Positions 31,570 to 43,319 are shown, numbered from the stretch's first letter. The stretch: DNA of 64,000 nucleotides from Hermatobates lingyangjiaoensis (GCA_026182355.1 JAPFBL010000119.1:186001-250000), one strand, 5' to 3'. The notes: generated from the sequence alone by a model not told the origin. Translations and numbers: made by a program.

Positions 31570-33830
31570 AAAAATGAGTAAAATAATAGCAGCCCGCAAA
31601 ATAATGAATATTACTTAAACTAATTTCTGGATCAGCGGAAAGGAACAACAAGCTGACTACCAATACCACATGCATGAAAAAAAATGGTTTCGTTCGAAAT
31701 ATTTTTATGATAATATGTACTTTCATTGAATGAATATAATTATAATAATAGGAATAAAATATATCTTTTGCAAAATTAAACCACTTCTTTCAGTCATTTA
31801 AAATTATGACTTCAGAAATTAAATCAAGATATCTACTCTGGTAGACTAGCTGTACCACGTCCAGCAGACGTTAAAACTATTTATATATTACAAAACTCCT
31901 TGTTAGTATATATATATACATATACATATTCTCTTTCAAGTTTTAAGTAGTGTGTAAGTACTTAAAAGTAAAAGTATTTTAAAAGTATTTAGTACTCAGT
32001 ATTATATAAGTACTAAAATCAGGTTTTCCAAATCATATTTGTTGTGCTTGTTGTTTAAAGGATATACTTGAATAAAGTTTATTTTTATAGGTATATATTT
32101 TTTTCTGCCGCTATAATTAATAAAAGTAAAAGAAATAAGACCTTGGTTATATCGGCTCGTTAGTTAATCAAATAAAGATTCTATAATATCAGAAAATTCT
32201 CAAATTATAGTATGCAGTAAGTCATTAGTAATGTAGTAATATATAACAAGATAAACAGAAATAATGGTGCATCAAACTTGAATAAATTAAGCTTCATTTC
32301 AACACATAAGGCAACTTAAATATAAACTTAATGTAATATAAATTTTCTCTCGTTTGGTAGATATATCAGTCTGTGATATTCCTAATTGGAAACAGTTATG
32401 CCAGTTGTGAGAGTAACAAAGTTTCTTACACAATACAGTGTTAACTAGGAAAAAGAAACATTAAATTAAAAAAAAAATTAATTTGGCAAATTAATTATCA
32501 TAGATCAAACTTAGCAACAACAAAAAATTAACAAAAATAAGATGTTCCCTTGCTTTCCCTTGGGTCTGAATTTAGTGCTCATACTTGCCTTTTTGGTTAT
32601 ATACAGATAGCGTCACATTTAATGTAAATTCCATTCAGTGTTACCTACCTTCATATACAATTAAAAAATGTAGAATCTCTTTTTCTTTTTTCTATACAAT
32701 TTAGTTTAAAATTAAACCTATTAGCACGCTTATAAATAGATTTCTATGTTAGTTCTCAGGGATGAAAATATAATAAATAAAATAATTCATATCATTTTAT
32801 TTCATTAACTGGTTATTTATCTTATAGAAAAATACGATAACGTAAAATATATGAACGCCAAAAGCAAAGTGTTACGGGAAATTCATTAATTAATTTAATA
32901 AGGGTGGTTTAGCTACTTTTCGGTTTTATTAATAATCTAAGTTATTGAACTGGTTGAGACACCGGCTGATCATTACCATATGTACCAAACTGTATACAAA
33001 GTAATATAGTGATAACTGAGAATTTAAATTCCTAAACAAAAACTGGTAAAGGTATACTGGAAACCGAGAAAGGTTTGACTTCAAACAAATGATGTCTAGT
33101 AATTTGATTTGAGTAATCTGATTTATCATTCTTCATGCATTCAAAACCAATCTGGAGTGGTCTACACTCAACTTTACTACAAGTAAGCCCATGATCAGAT
33201 ATAACCAACGAATAACTTAAATAAGTGATTTATTTTATTGTTGACATTAATGTTTGGTAATTTAAGTGAAATCATGTTTGTTTAGACCAATTATCAAACA
33301 CTTTAGTTAAGCAAAAAGGTATATTTCTTTTGAATGATTCAGTACTGAAAAGAAACTTTTCTGAATAAATTACTGAAGAGCATAAACAAGTAAAATTAGC
33401 ATTGCTAATTTAAATGCAATTAGCATTTCTTAATTTACAATTTTATAACTAATTATAAAATCAGATAAGAAACAGAAGATTAGTAAGCAGTTATTAAAAT
33501 AAAAATTTATTTGAAAAATATTATTATTCATGTCAACATTAAAGATAATTATGGCAAAACATTTGCATGTATAATAAATGTAATCTATTAGGCTCAGTTG
33601 ATTGCGTAGTTAATTAATTCTATTGCTAATTCGTTCTATCATTTGAAAGAGGTAATAAAAATATAAGAAGCAATAAAATTATTGTATAAAATAACAGTAT
33701 AGATAGACAAAATAAGGAAACTAAACTGTCTCTGCATCAAAGCGCTTTCTTTCCATCTATTTCTTCTACAGATGAAAGTTGAAAACAAATATTTGAGACT
33801 GTAATTTTATTTTTTCCGTATTTACTTCTT
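31570..33830. other. Unassigned AT-rich stretch
   Basis: No supported gene, RNA or mobile element. A short TA-rich run is at 31905-31930. The 66-codon frame at 32929-33129 lacks motifs. Confidence 0.3.
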
Positions 33831-33914
33831 CCATACTCATATGGAACTATTGTTATCAGTTTGGAATTGTTTTACCATTGTTCGGTATATAAACTACATT
33901 GACAAACAGAACAT

Positions 33915-34225
33915 ACAGAAACGAAACAGAAACTCACTACTATATTTCGATGGTTTCAACCTGCAGTCTCAAACTTTTGGTTTAACCGTCATCAGGAGAG
34001 AAGAGATAGGGACTTGTGAAGCGCTTGGTGTCCCTTGGAGTCTCCAATAGTCGCATCGTAAGTGCGCTTGATGTCCCTATCTCTTCTTTTCTGTTACTGA
34101 TTCGTCTACAACGTGCTTGGTCTCTCCTTCTCATTTCTCCTAAAGACGGATTGCCTGACGTAAGTGTGTTTCTTTACTCTGTGTACTACTCTTCTTTGAT
34201 TTTGAACTCATATATATATATATAT
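33915..34225. repeat. PLE family A and L termini, inverted pair
   Basis: The minus copy around 33925-34010 holds the complement of GAAATATAGTAGTGAGTTTC (family L end) and TCTCCTGATGACGGTT (family A core). The plus copy at 34100-34225 reads TCTCCTAAAGACGGATTGCC and GTAAGTGTGTTTC and leads to a TA run at 34210-34226. The segment CAATAGTCGCATCGTAAGTG between them belongs to the family A interior also seen at 59970-60000. Confidence 0.6.
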
Positions 34226-34335
34226 AGTTCACCAAGGAAAGTGAAAAACATAAAAACACACACAAAAAAGACTCACAGCGATATTTCGACATTCATCGTC
34301 ATCGGGCAGAAATAGTCCCTTCGAGTAGCTGAAGC
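34225..34335 (-). repeat. PLE family L terminus
   Basis: Minus strand: CCCGATGACGATGAATGTCG, AAATATCGCTGTGAGTC, then a T-rich GTGTGTTTTT end. The same order with an exact CTGATGA box is at 39045-39120 and 48695-48790. Confidence 0.65.
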
Positions 34336-34429
34336 TAACTGAAAGGACTGAAATATATACTGAAGAGATATATATACAAGCGGTCTACTGAAGGGATATA
34401 TATATATATATATATAAAATTAAAAGGGC

Positions 34430-34580
34430 AAAACAAGCGGTCTTAGTCCCTTGTTGGGTTTTGACTTTGACGAAGACCACTTGTTACGGATGAAAGATCT
34501 TAGTCTTTTTTTTCAACGTCATATTGTGGTTTGTTCATTGATTGCTATTTTACGTGTTTATGTGAAATCTTATATATATA
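34430..34580 (+). repeat. PLE family B terminus
   Basis: TTGACGAAGACCACTTGTTA, CGGATGAAAGATCTTAGTC, ATTGTGGTTTGTTCATTG and ACGTGTTTATGTGAAATC in order, then a TA run. This copy shows the full outer end of family B. Confidence 0.75.
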
Positions 34581-34593
34581 TATAATATATACA

Positions 34594-34665
34594 CCTGATA
34601 AACGAAATGGTGGTCGTCCTCAGGAGAAGAAGTTAATTGAAACAGGGACGACAGTCAATCGAGTA
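34594..34665 (-). pseudogene. End of PLE ORF joined to family D terminus
   Basis: Read on the minus strand, the codons give TVVPVSINFFS and a TGA stop. The stop lies inside TCCTGAGGACGACC, the hammerhead-like box of family D, followed by ATTTCGTTTATCAGGTG. The same protein tail (VVPPSINFFS) and the same overlap occur at 42440-42490, so the tail is a genuine ORF end conserved between two copies. Confidence 0.6.
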
Positions 34666-35060
34666 TTTATCTCATTATTTAGTTTTTTTAAATTCAGTCT
34701 TCTTTTACTCTTTTTTGTTTCAGTATATTATTTTCTATTCGCATTAATCAATTTTCATGTTTGCTACTTTTTCTTGTGTCTACTGGCTACAGCAGCACCT
34801 TTACAGTAACCACAAAGAAGGAATTCTTCACTCCGGTTTCACCCCTAAATCGAATGAGATCTCTCTTGATGACTACAGTTCGTAGAAATATCCAAGCGAC
34901 TTTTTGTGGTGTTATCTATTTTCTTTTTGTTATATGTATATACATATATATATATACTATATATACTCGTTACGATTGAATGATCTTAATTTTTTTTTCT
35001 CATTTGTTATTGTGGTTTGAATGTTGATCTTTACTTCACGTGTTTTTTGTAAAATCTAGT
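34666..35060 (+). repeat. PLE family L and B termini
   Basis: Bases 34860-34920 read TTGATGACTACAGTTCGTAG and AAATATCCAAGCGAC (family L like). After a TA-rich run, 34970-35055 gives ACGATTGAATGATCTTAA, TTATTGTGGTTTGAATG and CACGTGTTTTTTGTAAAATC (family B end). The frame at 34531-34809 crosses T-rich sequence and is not a gene. Confidence 0.55.
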
Positions 35061-35074
35061 TATATATGTATATA

Positions 35075-35280
35075 TCAGTGATAAAACCACAATATGAAAT
35101 GAGAAAACAAGACTAAGATTTTTCAACCGTAACAAGCGGTCATCGTCAGAGTCAAAAACCCAACTGTTTATTTATGTATATATCTGATGGGATTTGACTC
35201 TAACGAAGACCGCTTGTTACGGTTCAAAGGTCTTAGTCTTTTTTCTCATTGCTTATTTGGTTTGAACGTTTACGTTTTTG
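35075..35280. repeat. Palindromic pair of PLE family B termini
   Basis: The minus copy (35075-35165) and plus copy (35185-35275) share the core complement TCTAACGAAGACCGCTTGTT and ACGGTT. They are separated by about 20 bases that include TTTATGTATATATC. Confidence 0.75.
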
Positions 35281-35379
35281 AACGTTGTTACTGTTGTCAC
35301 AATAAACATGTGATGGAAACCATTGATTGTAGAAGCCATAAGGAACAATAGAAAACCGAGAAATTTGTTCTGAGACCTT

Positions 35380-35475
35380 TCAAATATTTAATTTTTTACT
35401 GACGGAGTCGTGATAAACTTTCATTTTGTTTCTATTTCACGGTCGAAACTTTCATCAATATTTATATACATATTA
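35380..35475 (+). repeat. Outer end of PLE family C
   Basis: GATAAACTTTCATTTTGTTT, CTATTTCACGGTCGAAACTT and TCATCAATATTTATA match the sequence following the right arm at 59685-59745. The element ends at a TA-rich position. Confidence 0.6.
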
Positions 35476-35479
35476 GCAT

Positions 35480-37245
35480 ATAAACCATAGACAGACATTT
35501 TCTAACAGTCATTTTCAATTACTCTGGTTAGTTGAAAATCTTTCTCCTAGTCAATTTTACCCAAAAACATTGAGCACATTACTACACTACAGACCAAATA
35601 TTTGGCAAACTTCATTTATATAAATTAATTAAATTTTCTGAAATGAATAAAATGGGAATTGACGGGGTGTAATTTAATGTAAAGAGAGAAGATAATAATT
35701 TTATCTCTTAGAATAACACATTTAAAAAATAACTCCGAAGAATTCATGGTAAATTTTCCGCGAATATATCAAATAAGTATTTGATTACATTGTTTCAAGT
35801 GTTTTTATTTTAACTATGTTATGGTTATATAATTTTCTAATTAACTTTTGTATTTGTTATTTGTTATTTTATGAAATTAATCATTATTTCATAGCAGCTA
35901 TTACAAAAATAACTGCTAATAAATAATCTATTTTGAAATCTCTTATTTCAATAAAATTATGTTTCAGTTGTTTATGTTACACTTGGTTAATTTAATAAAA
36001 CGAAGGAGTTACTACAAGTAGAAGTTTGTGGTTGTTTTTATAGTATTATACTTCCTAATCTAACAATAATATAGTAATTTTTAACATAGATTATTTATTT
36101 GAAATTTATACTATGCACAGCATTTGAAGACAATAAAGAAAGAAAATAGTACTTTTTTAATATAAATCATTCACTTAACAAAATTTTGGCAAAAAAATTC
36201 GACACATTTCTTCACAATACACTACATATTTGGCAAACTTCATTTACATGAATCAATGAAGTTTTCTGGAATTAATGAATAATTTCAGAGTTAAGTACGA
36301 CTTGAAGTGAGATCTTCAGCTTTTGAATATAATTTGCTTATCCACAAAAGTCGGGTACTTAAAAAACATGTAAAATATGTTAGTCAGGGAAAACTCAAAT
36401 ATGACTTTTTTTCAGGATTACTTGTAGTTACATTACTAAGTTTTTCAAAGAAAAAAATAAAAAAAAGTGTATTTTAACAGATATATAAAGCTTCGATAAT
36501 ATTGTAATTTAAAAGGTTTCACCGTATAGCTGAAAAATGAAATGCAGTATTACATGTCAAGTTTTATCAAAGACTCTTCTGTAAATGTTTGGGAACCTTA
36601 TTTCGTTTTAAGTATATTCAAAACTTTGTATATTTTTATGAACTACTTTTCAATGAAGGAGCAATCAATAAATAAACAAATAACCTCAAATATAATCAAT
36701 ACCAAGAAAGTGAAAATATAATTTTACAATAGAAACATCTTCAATTTTCTAAAGAAAATATTTTGCTAAGGAATGGGATAACAAATGCCAAAGTTTATCA
36801 AAATCAGCTGAACTTTTGCAAATTTTCTGGCTACTATTAAATTAACTTCACTGATTGTAAGAATCAGAACACGAGACTTTATTGATTAAATAAAGGCTTT
36901 CTCTTCAATCTCAGAATGAAATAAACATGGAAGAGTTAATTGACTTTCAATGTGTTTAAATTACCATGATAATGTTTTACATAGTATATGAGAATAAATA
37001 GTCGTAAAACGGAATTTAATATTAACATTTTCTTACAGCAGCTTATAGCTTTTTACTTTTATGAATCGCTATTTTATTTTATTGCTATTATGAATCGAAT
37101 TTTATGAATTGCTATTCATCATTCGTAGCATGAATCATGAACTCTTTCTAATGATTCTAACTGCTCAAGGTACGGAGCCATTGTTTACTGTTTGGTCTGT
37201 ACCAAATATGATGCTCTGTCTTTGTGGTTTGGCATCAATCATGTA
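35480..37245. other. Unassigned AT-rich stretch
   Basis: A related pair of segments (TTGGCAAACTTCATTTA with flanks) occurs near 35595-35660 and 36220-36290, preceded in both by a short TTGAGCACATT- or TTCGACACATT-like piece. This looks like an old direct repeat of about 100 bases. Nothing else is recognised. Confidence 0.35.
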
Positions 37246-37249
37246 AAGC

Positions 37250-38420
37250 CATTCACGTGTCAATCAACATTGTAGCCTTGCTCTTGCATACTATCAACCC
37301 CAGGAGTATCAGTCAACTTTGTTGCCTTGCTCTTGCGAACCAACTATCCCAGGAGTGTCAATCAACATTGTAGGCTTGCTTTTTCATACTATCTATCCTA
37401 GAAGTGTCAATCAACATTGTAGGCTTGCTTTTTCATACTATCTATCCTAGAAGTGTCAATCAACATTGTAGCCTTGCTCTTGCATACTATCAACCCCAGG
37501 AGTATCAATCAACTTTGTTGCCTTGCTCTTGCGAACCAACTATCCCAGGAGTGTCAATCAACATTGTAGGCTTGCTTTTTCATACTATCTATCCTAGAAG
37601 TGTCAATCAACATTGTAGGCTTGCTTTTTCATACTATCTATCCTAGAAGTGTCAATCAACATTGTAGGCTTGCTTTTTCATACTATCTATCCTAGAAGTG
37701 TCAATCAACATTGTAGGCTTGCTTTTTCATACTATCTATCCTAGAAGTGTCAATCAACATTGTAGGCTTGCTTTTTCATACTATCTATCCTAGAAGTGTC
37801 AATCAACATTGTAGCCTTGCTCTTGCATACTATCAACCCCAGGAGTATCAATCAACTTTGTTGCCTTGCTCTTGCGAACCAACTATCCCAGGAGTGTCAA
37901 TCAACATTGTAGGCTTGCTTTTTCATACTACCTATCCTAGAAGTGTCAATCAACATTGTAGCCTTGATCTTGCATACTATCAACCCCAAGAGTGTCAATC
38001 AACATTGTAACCTTGTTCTTGGATATCATTTACCTCAGGGGTACCAATCAGTATTGCAGCTTTCCTCTTGCATGCCATTTACCGCAGGAGTGTTAATTAG
38101 CATTGTAGCCTTACTCTTGCATACTGTCAACCGCAGGAGTGTCAATCAACATTGTAGTCTTGCTCTTGTATACCATCTACCGCAGGAGTGTTAATTAGCA
38201 TTGTAGCCTTACTCTTGCATGCTGTCAACCGCAAGAGTGTCAATCAACATTGTAGTCTTGCTCTTGTATACCATCTACCCCAGGAGTATCAATCAGTACT
38301 GTAGCCTTCCTTCTGCACACCAACTAACACAGGAGTGTCAATTATAGCCTTGCTCTTGTATACCATCAACCCCAGGGGTATCAATAAATTTTGTTGCTTT
38401 GCTATTTCATACTATTTACA
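37250..38420 (+). repeat. 49-bp minisatellite with higher-order structure
   Basis: About 23 tandem units of 49 bases with the constant part GTGTCAATCAACATTGTAG. Three main unit types differ in the second half: A (CTTGCATACTATCAACCCC), B (CTTGCGAACCAACTATCCC) and C (TTTTCATACTATCTATCC). The order A B C C, A B C C C C C C, A B C from the left shows block duplication, and the right third (after 38000) is more diverged. As 49 leaves remainder 1 on division by three, frames cycle every 147 bases. The ORFs at 37404-38194 result from this. Confidence 0.95.
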
Positions 38421-38424
38421 ATGG

Positions 38425-39044
38425 AATTTATCAAACAACAACCGAAGTCGGTCGGACAACTACTCTAGTCTAAGAGACATGATATAATTTACTAATGCAA
38501 CTAATCACTATGGTACTAACAGTATGTATTTATCACTACATGTGGTCTTTTTGATTATTTTACATGTTACGACTGATTTAATGAAACCGATAGAATTGAT
38601 TGTTAGCCTCAGTCTCATGCTAATAAGCTCAAATTGGTAGCCCTTTTATTGTTAAATGATTAGTTATCAATATTTATGCAAGAGCACTTTTCCATCAAAG
38701 CGATCAGTTCTATCTTCATTTGTTTTATCATTCTCACATTCTTGTAAACTATACAACGCATAGAAAACTAGGGAAGCCTTCAATTGAGTCGCTTCTCTTC
38801 TACAAAATTGCTCCAGCAATAAATAAGGTGACCATACCAATAAAAAAACAGAGTACTACTCTAAAATATCCTCTTCCATCTATTTTCATATATACTTTCA
38901 CTTATACCAAAATTGCTATTAAGTACTCTTTTTTATTAATTTTTGTGCTGTATATTTATCTTTTTACTTCTTCTTTTTATGTTATTTTATTATTTATAAT
39001 TTGTTCTTCTCTCCTCTTCATCTGCATGGTGGCAACACTGGTTC
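38425..39044. other. Unassigned, with a PLE family K fragment
   Basis: Bases 38430-38525 (ACCGAAGTCGGTCGGACAAC and GTACTAACAGTATG) resemble the end of family K. The 111-codon frame at 38720-39055 ends in hydrophobic AT-rich sequence that runs into family L and has no motif. Confidence 0.35.
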
Positions 39045-39120
39045 ATTTCTACTGATGACGTCCGATCTCAAAATATCACAGTGAGTTCTTGTGTTTTTCT
39101 CTTTCCGAGTTTATTTCAAT
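39045..39120 (+). repeat. PLE family L terminus with exact CTGATGA
   Basis: ACTGATGACGTCCGATCTCA, AAATATCACAGTGAGTTC, TTGTGTTTTTC. The box CTGATGA is the canonical hammerhead sequence, but GAAA has become CAAA (TCTCAAAATATC). Confidence 0.6.
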
Positions 39121-39124
39121 TAGT

Positions 39125-40955
39125 TTGCTAAACCGTTTTCCATAATAGCTAAATAACTATATACACAAAAGAAATCAACACAATAAATTTTGATTGTTCA
39201 TCATCAAACGACTTTTTAAGCTCTCAGAAATGTTTAAGGAACTTTTAGCATTGTGGAAGTTGTATTTTTTGTAAATTCATTTATTCTAACAACCTTTACT
39301 CATTATATCCATAAAGATTTTGGAATAGGGTGAGATATGTGAAATCAACAGTATTTTTATTATGATGTTCCTTATAGGGTAATATTAAATTGAATAGATA
39401 AAAAATAACTATAAGATTTCAATAACTAAGAATTAGTTCAATGAACTGTTGTTGACAGACGTATTACAAATTAAGGGACCCTGATCTTAAGACAAACGGC
39501 TCGGACTAGCGGCTAGTAACTCTTCTTGACTCCGGAGGCAAGGTTGATCATTTACTTCCCTCCACCACTAAACTGTCAGTGAAATTTCAACAGAGTAATA
39601 ATTCAACAGGTATCGATCATAATGTGCCCAGTCTATTGCTTCAGCAGCTTGGAATATTTGATCAATTTTAATAACGATCCTTGCAGGTACGAATATAAAT
39701 GTCTGTTGTACAAGTGTAATTTGGTTCATTTTGCAAGACATATTTTGAAAAATCAAGATTCCCGATTATTTCACTAAAGTTCTCCCTTTGAATGGCGACC
39801 TTAGCAGTAACGAAAAGCATGAAAGTAATTATGTATGCAATTATCATATAATAAATATGATAATTCCATACACTGACCTCTTCCCGACAAAATATGTAGA
39901 TTATTATGTTTTAAATTACACAGATCAGCTTCCATTTTCTATATTAAAATTACCTCTCCTGGGATACAAGACTGCTCCAATCCCAATTATACCTGGTTCT
40001 ATGACCATTGTTGAAATAAATATATTCAAAATGATCATTTAAATTTTATGTTCAATAGTACAAATTTCAAATCAAACCCTTCAACACTGATGTATAAAAA
40101 TAATACAGAGCTACTTCATTGCCCTACGGAAAAATCCATAACAAATGAATAACAAAATGCACTGTTTGATAAGATGATTTAGCAAAAATTATTACAATTT
40201 AATCTTTGAAATAATGCAAATTTATTATTCGGGGTACGAAACTCACTCAGCAGAGTTCCCTAAGACTCTTTAAGCTTTGATAAATGCAGACTTCCCGAAT
40301 TAAATGTTGTAATTGATTAATTAATAATGATCAACAAGGCGAAATCCTCATAAGCTCACCCAATTTACCTTAGCAAGTGTAATTTGGGGAGACAATGTAA
40401 ACAATTAATTTGAATGGCTCAGGGTTTTAAATCTAATATTAAATCCCTTGATAAGGTTAATTCACCTAGGACTTGTTTGAAAAATCTTCTGGCTTGAACA
40501 CTATAATGACTCACCAATTTAAGTAACATTATGAGTTTCTTTAGTTTAAATAATATTATTACTATATAATATGCTGATAAATCTGATTTAACAATCAGAA
40601 ATAATAAATATATTGAATTTGTAAAAGCAATAATGTATATTACTATTAATGTATAGAAAGCATGCACTAATTATGCGGATCATCCATAATAATGTGTGTA
40701 CAAAAATAACATATATATTCAGATAACTCACCACAAATGATGGAAGATAATCGCTCTGAGGCCTTTCGTTTATCACGTCGTCAATGACCAAGTCAATACA
40801 AGTTGTAGACAAGTTATGAATTTTGATTTAAAGTTGTATGAAGATTGGCATCATTGATAGTATTTTTCCCTATTACATTTGAAATAGCCTTAATTTGTTG
40901 AACGATTCCTTCAATTAGAAATTCATCCAATTTTACAAGTTGCCCACAACATCTA
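39125..40955. other. Unassigned stretch
   Basis: A slightly GC-richer patch at 39470-39560 (AAGGGACCCTGATCTTAAG, GACTCCGGAGGCAAGG) might be a worn SINE. The frames at 39788-40042 and 40419-40812 carry no motif. Confidence 0.3.
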
Positions 40956-40959
40956 TTCA

Positions 40960-41385
40960 CTTGCACTGCGATTTGCTCTTCTCTTATCTCTCCTGAAGAC
41001 GGTTTAAACCGAAAATTAGAGACTGTAAGTGTGTGCTTTTAATTTCTCTATCTTTCTTTTTGTACATTGAGCTGTATATATATTGGTAAATATATTTGTT
41101 TATATATAATCCAATTATAAATAGTACATTAATACTAGAGACTGTCTCCAACCGTCTGTGTACCAGTGCGCTTGGTTTCTCCCTCTTATCTCTTCTGAGG
41201 ATGGTTCAAACCGAAATTAGAAACTGCAAGAGTGTGTTTTAATTTATCTTTGATTCTTCATAAATATTGAACTTTTTATATATGCAAAAGTAACACAAAT
41301 AAAAAGAAAAATATACAATTACAATTTAAAATTTTTGATTTAAACCGTCTTGAGAAGACCAAAGGAGGGAGACGACGATGCATAG
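40960..41385. repeat. Three PLE family A termini
   Basis: A good plus copy (40960-41075) reads TCTCTCCTGAAGACGGTTTA, AACCGAAAATTAGAGACTG and reaches TA-rich sequence. A second plus copy (41135-41285) has CTTCTGAGGATGGTTCAAAC, CGAAATTAG. A minus piece (41330-41380) has the complement of CTTCTCAAGACGGTTTAAAT. Confidence 0.7.
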
Positions 41386-41884
41386 CAGGATCTCGAGAAT
41401 TATATTAATTAATAATTGGCAAAGATATTGAACATATGTATTAAAATGACTAGATCGTCCTTCATACTGACGTTTTCGAAACACTAGGTTTTCCTACTAC
41501 TTTCCTAAAGCACGTATACATACTCATAGTAAGTAAGTAAGTAAGTACTCAAGTCCAAGAGTTGCCTTCATTATTCTTTTCTCACTTGTTTTTTCTTAAT
41601 TTGTTAACATTAAAGTATCAAGTTAAAAGGACTATGGTTCAATCTAACGGAATAAGAGCTATCTATGAATTAATAGCTCTACTGAAGTATTATGCTGCTT
41701 AAAAATAAAAAGGGTGTCAAACAATAAAGGAGTCTAACTTTCCCCTGTAATTACCACTAACGCTAAAAGGTGCAAGCCTATAACTGTGGGCGTTAGAAAC
41801 AATTATTATAACCCAACTTAGAGCTTTTAACTTCACTAGTAAAACCATAAACCAACCTACATTTCCAACCATAGCAGTGTCGTG
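41386..41884. other. Unassigned stretch with PLE-like crumb
   Basis: At 41465-41500, ACTGACGTTTTCGAAACACT may be a worn PLE terminus. A (GTAA)4 run is near 41530. Otherwise nothing is recognised. Confidence 0.3.
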
Positions 41885-41995
41885 TGCTTAGTTTCCTTCC
41901 TTCCTTTTGCTCTCCTACAGACGGTTCAAACCAAAAATTATGGAATGTAAGTCAATGTTTTTCTTTTTGTTTCCATTACTTTGCTAATTTTAAAC
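41885..41995 (+). repeat. PLE family A terminus, worn
   Basis: CTCCTACAGACGGTTCAAAC, CAAAAATTATGGAATGTAAG, followed by a T-rich end. The CTGANGA box has changed to CTACAGA. Confidence 0.6.
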
Positions 41996-42069
41996 TATTG
42001 CTATCCATCTTCGATCGTTTATAACTTACAAGTTATGCAAGTTATGTAACGACAAGTTACGACGTCTGT

Positions 42070-42489
42070 TCACGTTAAGCCCACCAACGCCCAAAATCAC
42101 GTTAAGCCCTCCATTACAAAAGCTGTCATCCTCCTCATATCAAAAAATCTATCTCGCGGTCTCTTTCTATCCGTCTTCTATAATAATATCCAAGATCGTG
42201 AAACCAATCTTCAAAAAATCAAATGCAAATTCACTCAGCACGGTTATCCCCCCAATTTAATCATCCCTGCCAATGTCAACTTTTCCACCAACAATAGAAG
42301 AGATCCCACTACTACTGTGTCGCTCCTTACCAACTATTTCACTGGTGTCCATAAATTAAGAAAATTTATCAAAGAACTTTACCCTATCCTTTCCTCTTTC
42401 TCCTCAACCGTTTCAATTTTTAACCAGTTGCCCCGCATTTCCTTTAGAGGAGAAATTAACGTCGTCCCTCCGTCAATTAACTTCTTCTC
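42070..42489 (+). pseudogene. PLE protein segment after the RT, frame open to its stop
   Basis: A frame without ATG runs about 140 codons from HVKPTNAQN to a TGA at 42489-42491. It begins with the V-x-V-K-P-T step that follows the PLE RT, then DRETNLQKIKCKFTQHGYPP with the G-Y-P motif, then TVSLLTNYFTGVHKLRKFIK and SSTVSIFNQLPRISFRGEIN, ending VVPPSINFFS. The order fits the linker between RT and endonuclease. A GIY-YIG domain does not follow. Instead the stop codon overlaps the family D hammerhead-like box. This is either an endonuclease-less PLE or a copy with an internal deletion. The shared tail at 34594-34665 favours a real C-terminus. Confidence 0.65.
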
Positions 42490-42585
42490 CTGAGGACGAC
42501 TGCCATTACGGTCGAAATATTGAAAAGTGAATCTTTGTTATGTTTCTGTCTGTGTGTCACAGTTTATTTTAAGTATATATATAAT
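42484..42585 (+). ncRNA. PLE family D hammerhead-like terminus
   Basis: TCCTGAGGACGACTGCCATT, ACGGTCGAAATATTGAAAAG. The CTGAGGA box is canonical (CTGANGA), stem GAC/GTC encloses a loop, and GAAA follows. The terminus continues through TTTGTTATGTTTCTG to TTATTTTAAGTATATATA. Catalysis is unproven, since no clear stem III or cleavage triplet is visible after GAAA. Confidence 0.5.
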
Positions 42586-42589
42586 TATA

Positions 42590-42730
42590 TATATATTGGT
42601 GAATACTGGCAGCAAGTCTTCTTTTAAACAAATATTATTGAAAAGCTCTGCGGCTTCGGCATTAATTATAATTTTACCTGATGATGGTGAATGTGGTAAA
42701 AGTCAAAGCATGTATCTCATTAGTTTTTTA
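42590..42730 (+). repeat. PLE family P terminus
   Basis: GTGAATACTGGCAGCAAGTC, TTCTTTTAAACAAAT and TTACCTGATGATGGTGAATG correspond to one arm of the palindrome at 26834-27020 with its left flank, but diverged. CTGATGA is intact. Confidence 0.55.
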
Positions 42731-42939
42731 ACTCAGTTTGTTTTTCTTTAGTTTCTAATATAGTTTGTTTTACTGGTTTTCGTTAAGGTTGTTTTTCCTA
42801 TTATCGTTATTATGGGATAAGGTAGATTAATGTATGAGCTACCAGTAGTTTATAAGAAAATTATAGGACAAAAAGAACATTTCTCTAATAAGACAATTAA
42901 TGTCGAAGACGGAGTGCTTTTCAATAATATATATATATA

Positions 42940-43035
42940 TATAATGTTAAAATCACAATAAGACATGGGAAAAAAAGATTAAGATCATCTAACCGTAACA
43001 AGCGGTCTTCGTCAAAGTCAAAAACAAAGCCTGAT
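42940..43035 (-). repeat. PLE family B terminus
   Basis: Minus copy next to a TA run at 42929-42944. It reads AAATCACAATAAGACATGGG and the complement of TTTGACGAAGACCGCTTG. Confidence 0.7.
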
Positions 43036-43146
43036 TATACTTAAAATAATCTGTGACACAAAGAATGAATCGCAATATTCGCAATATGAATGGCAATATG
43101 TAATATGACTTACTGTTCAATGTTTCGACAGTTATATTTGACATTT

Positions 43147-43257
43147 TTTTTCCAAATTTCGAAATCTTTTCTTCATTTCTGGGTTCAGAATGAAGAAGAA
43201 TGAAGAATGAATTTTTTGAACCCAGAAATGAAGAAAAGATTTCGAAATTTGGAAAAA
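43147..43257. repeat. Perfect 41-bp inverted repeat
   Basis: Bases 43147-43187 are the exact reverse complement of 43217-43257, across a 29-base loop built of GAAGAATGAA repeats. The arms contain TTCGAAATCTTTTCTTCATT. The frame at 42989-43309 is a by-product. It probably is a further PLE palindrome, since a CGACGAAGTT and a TA-rich end follow at 43260-43315. Confidence 0.85.
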
Positions 43258-43319
43258 TACTCGACGAAGTTAAATCAAGTGGAATCAGAAATAAAGTTTT
43301 CAAATGCATATATATATAA

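Noticed and set aside
37250..38420. Possible CRISPR-like array of regular repeats
   Set aside because: The repeats are contiguous 49-bp units without unique spacers, in an evidently eukaryotic setting. It is a minisatellite.
39470..39560. SINE or tRNA-like patch
   Set aside because: It is GC-richer with a faint SINE resemblance, but no A or B box could be placed.
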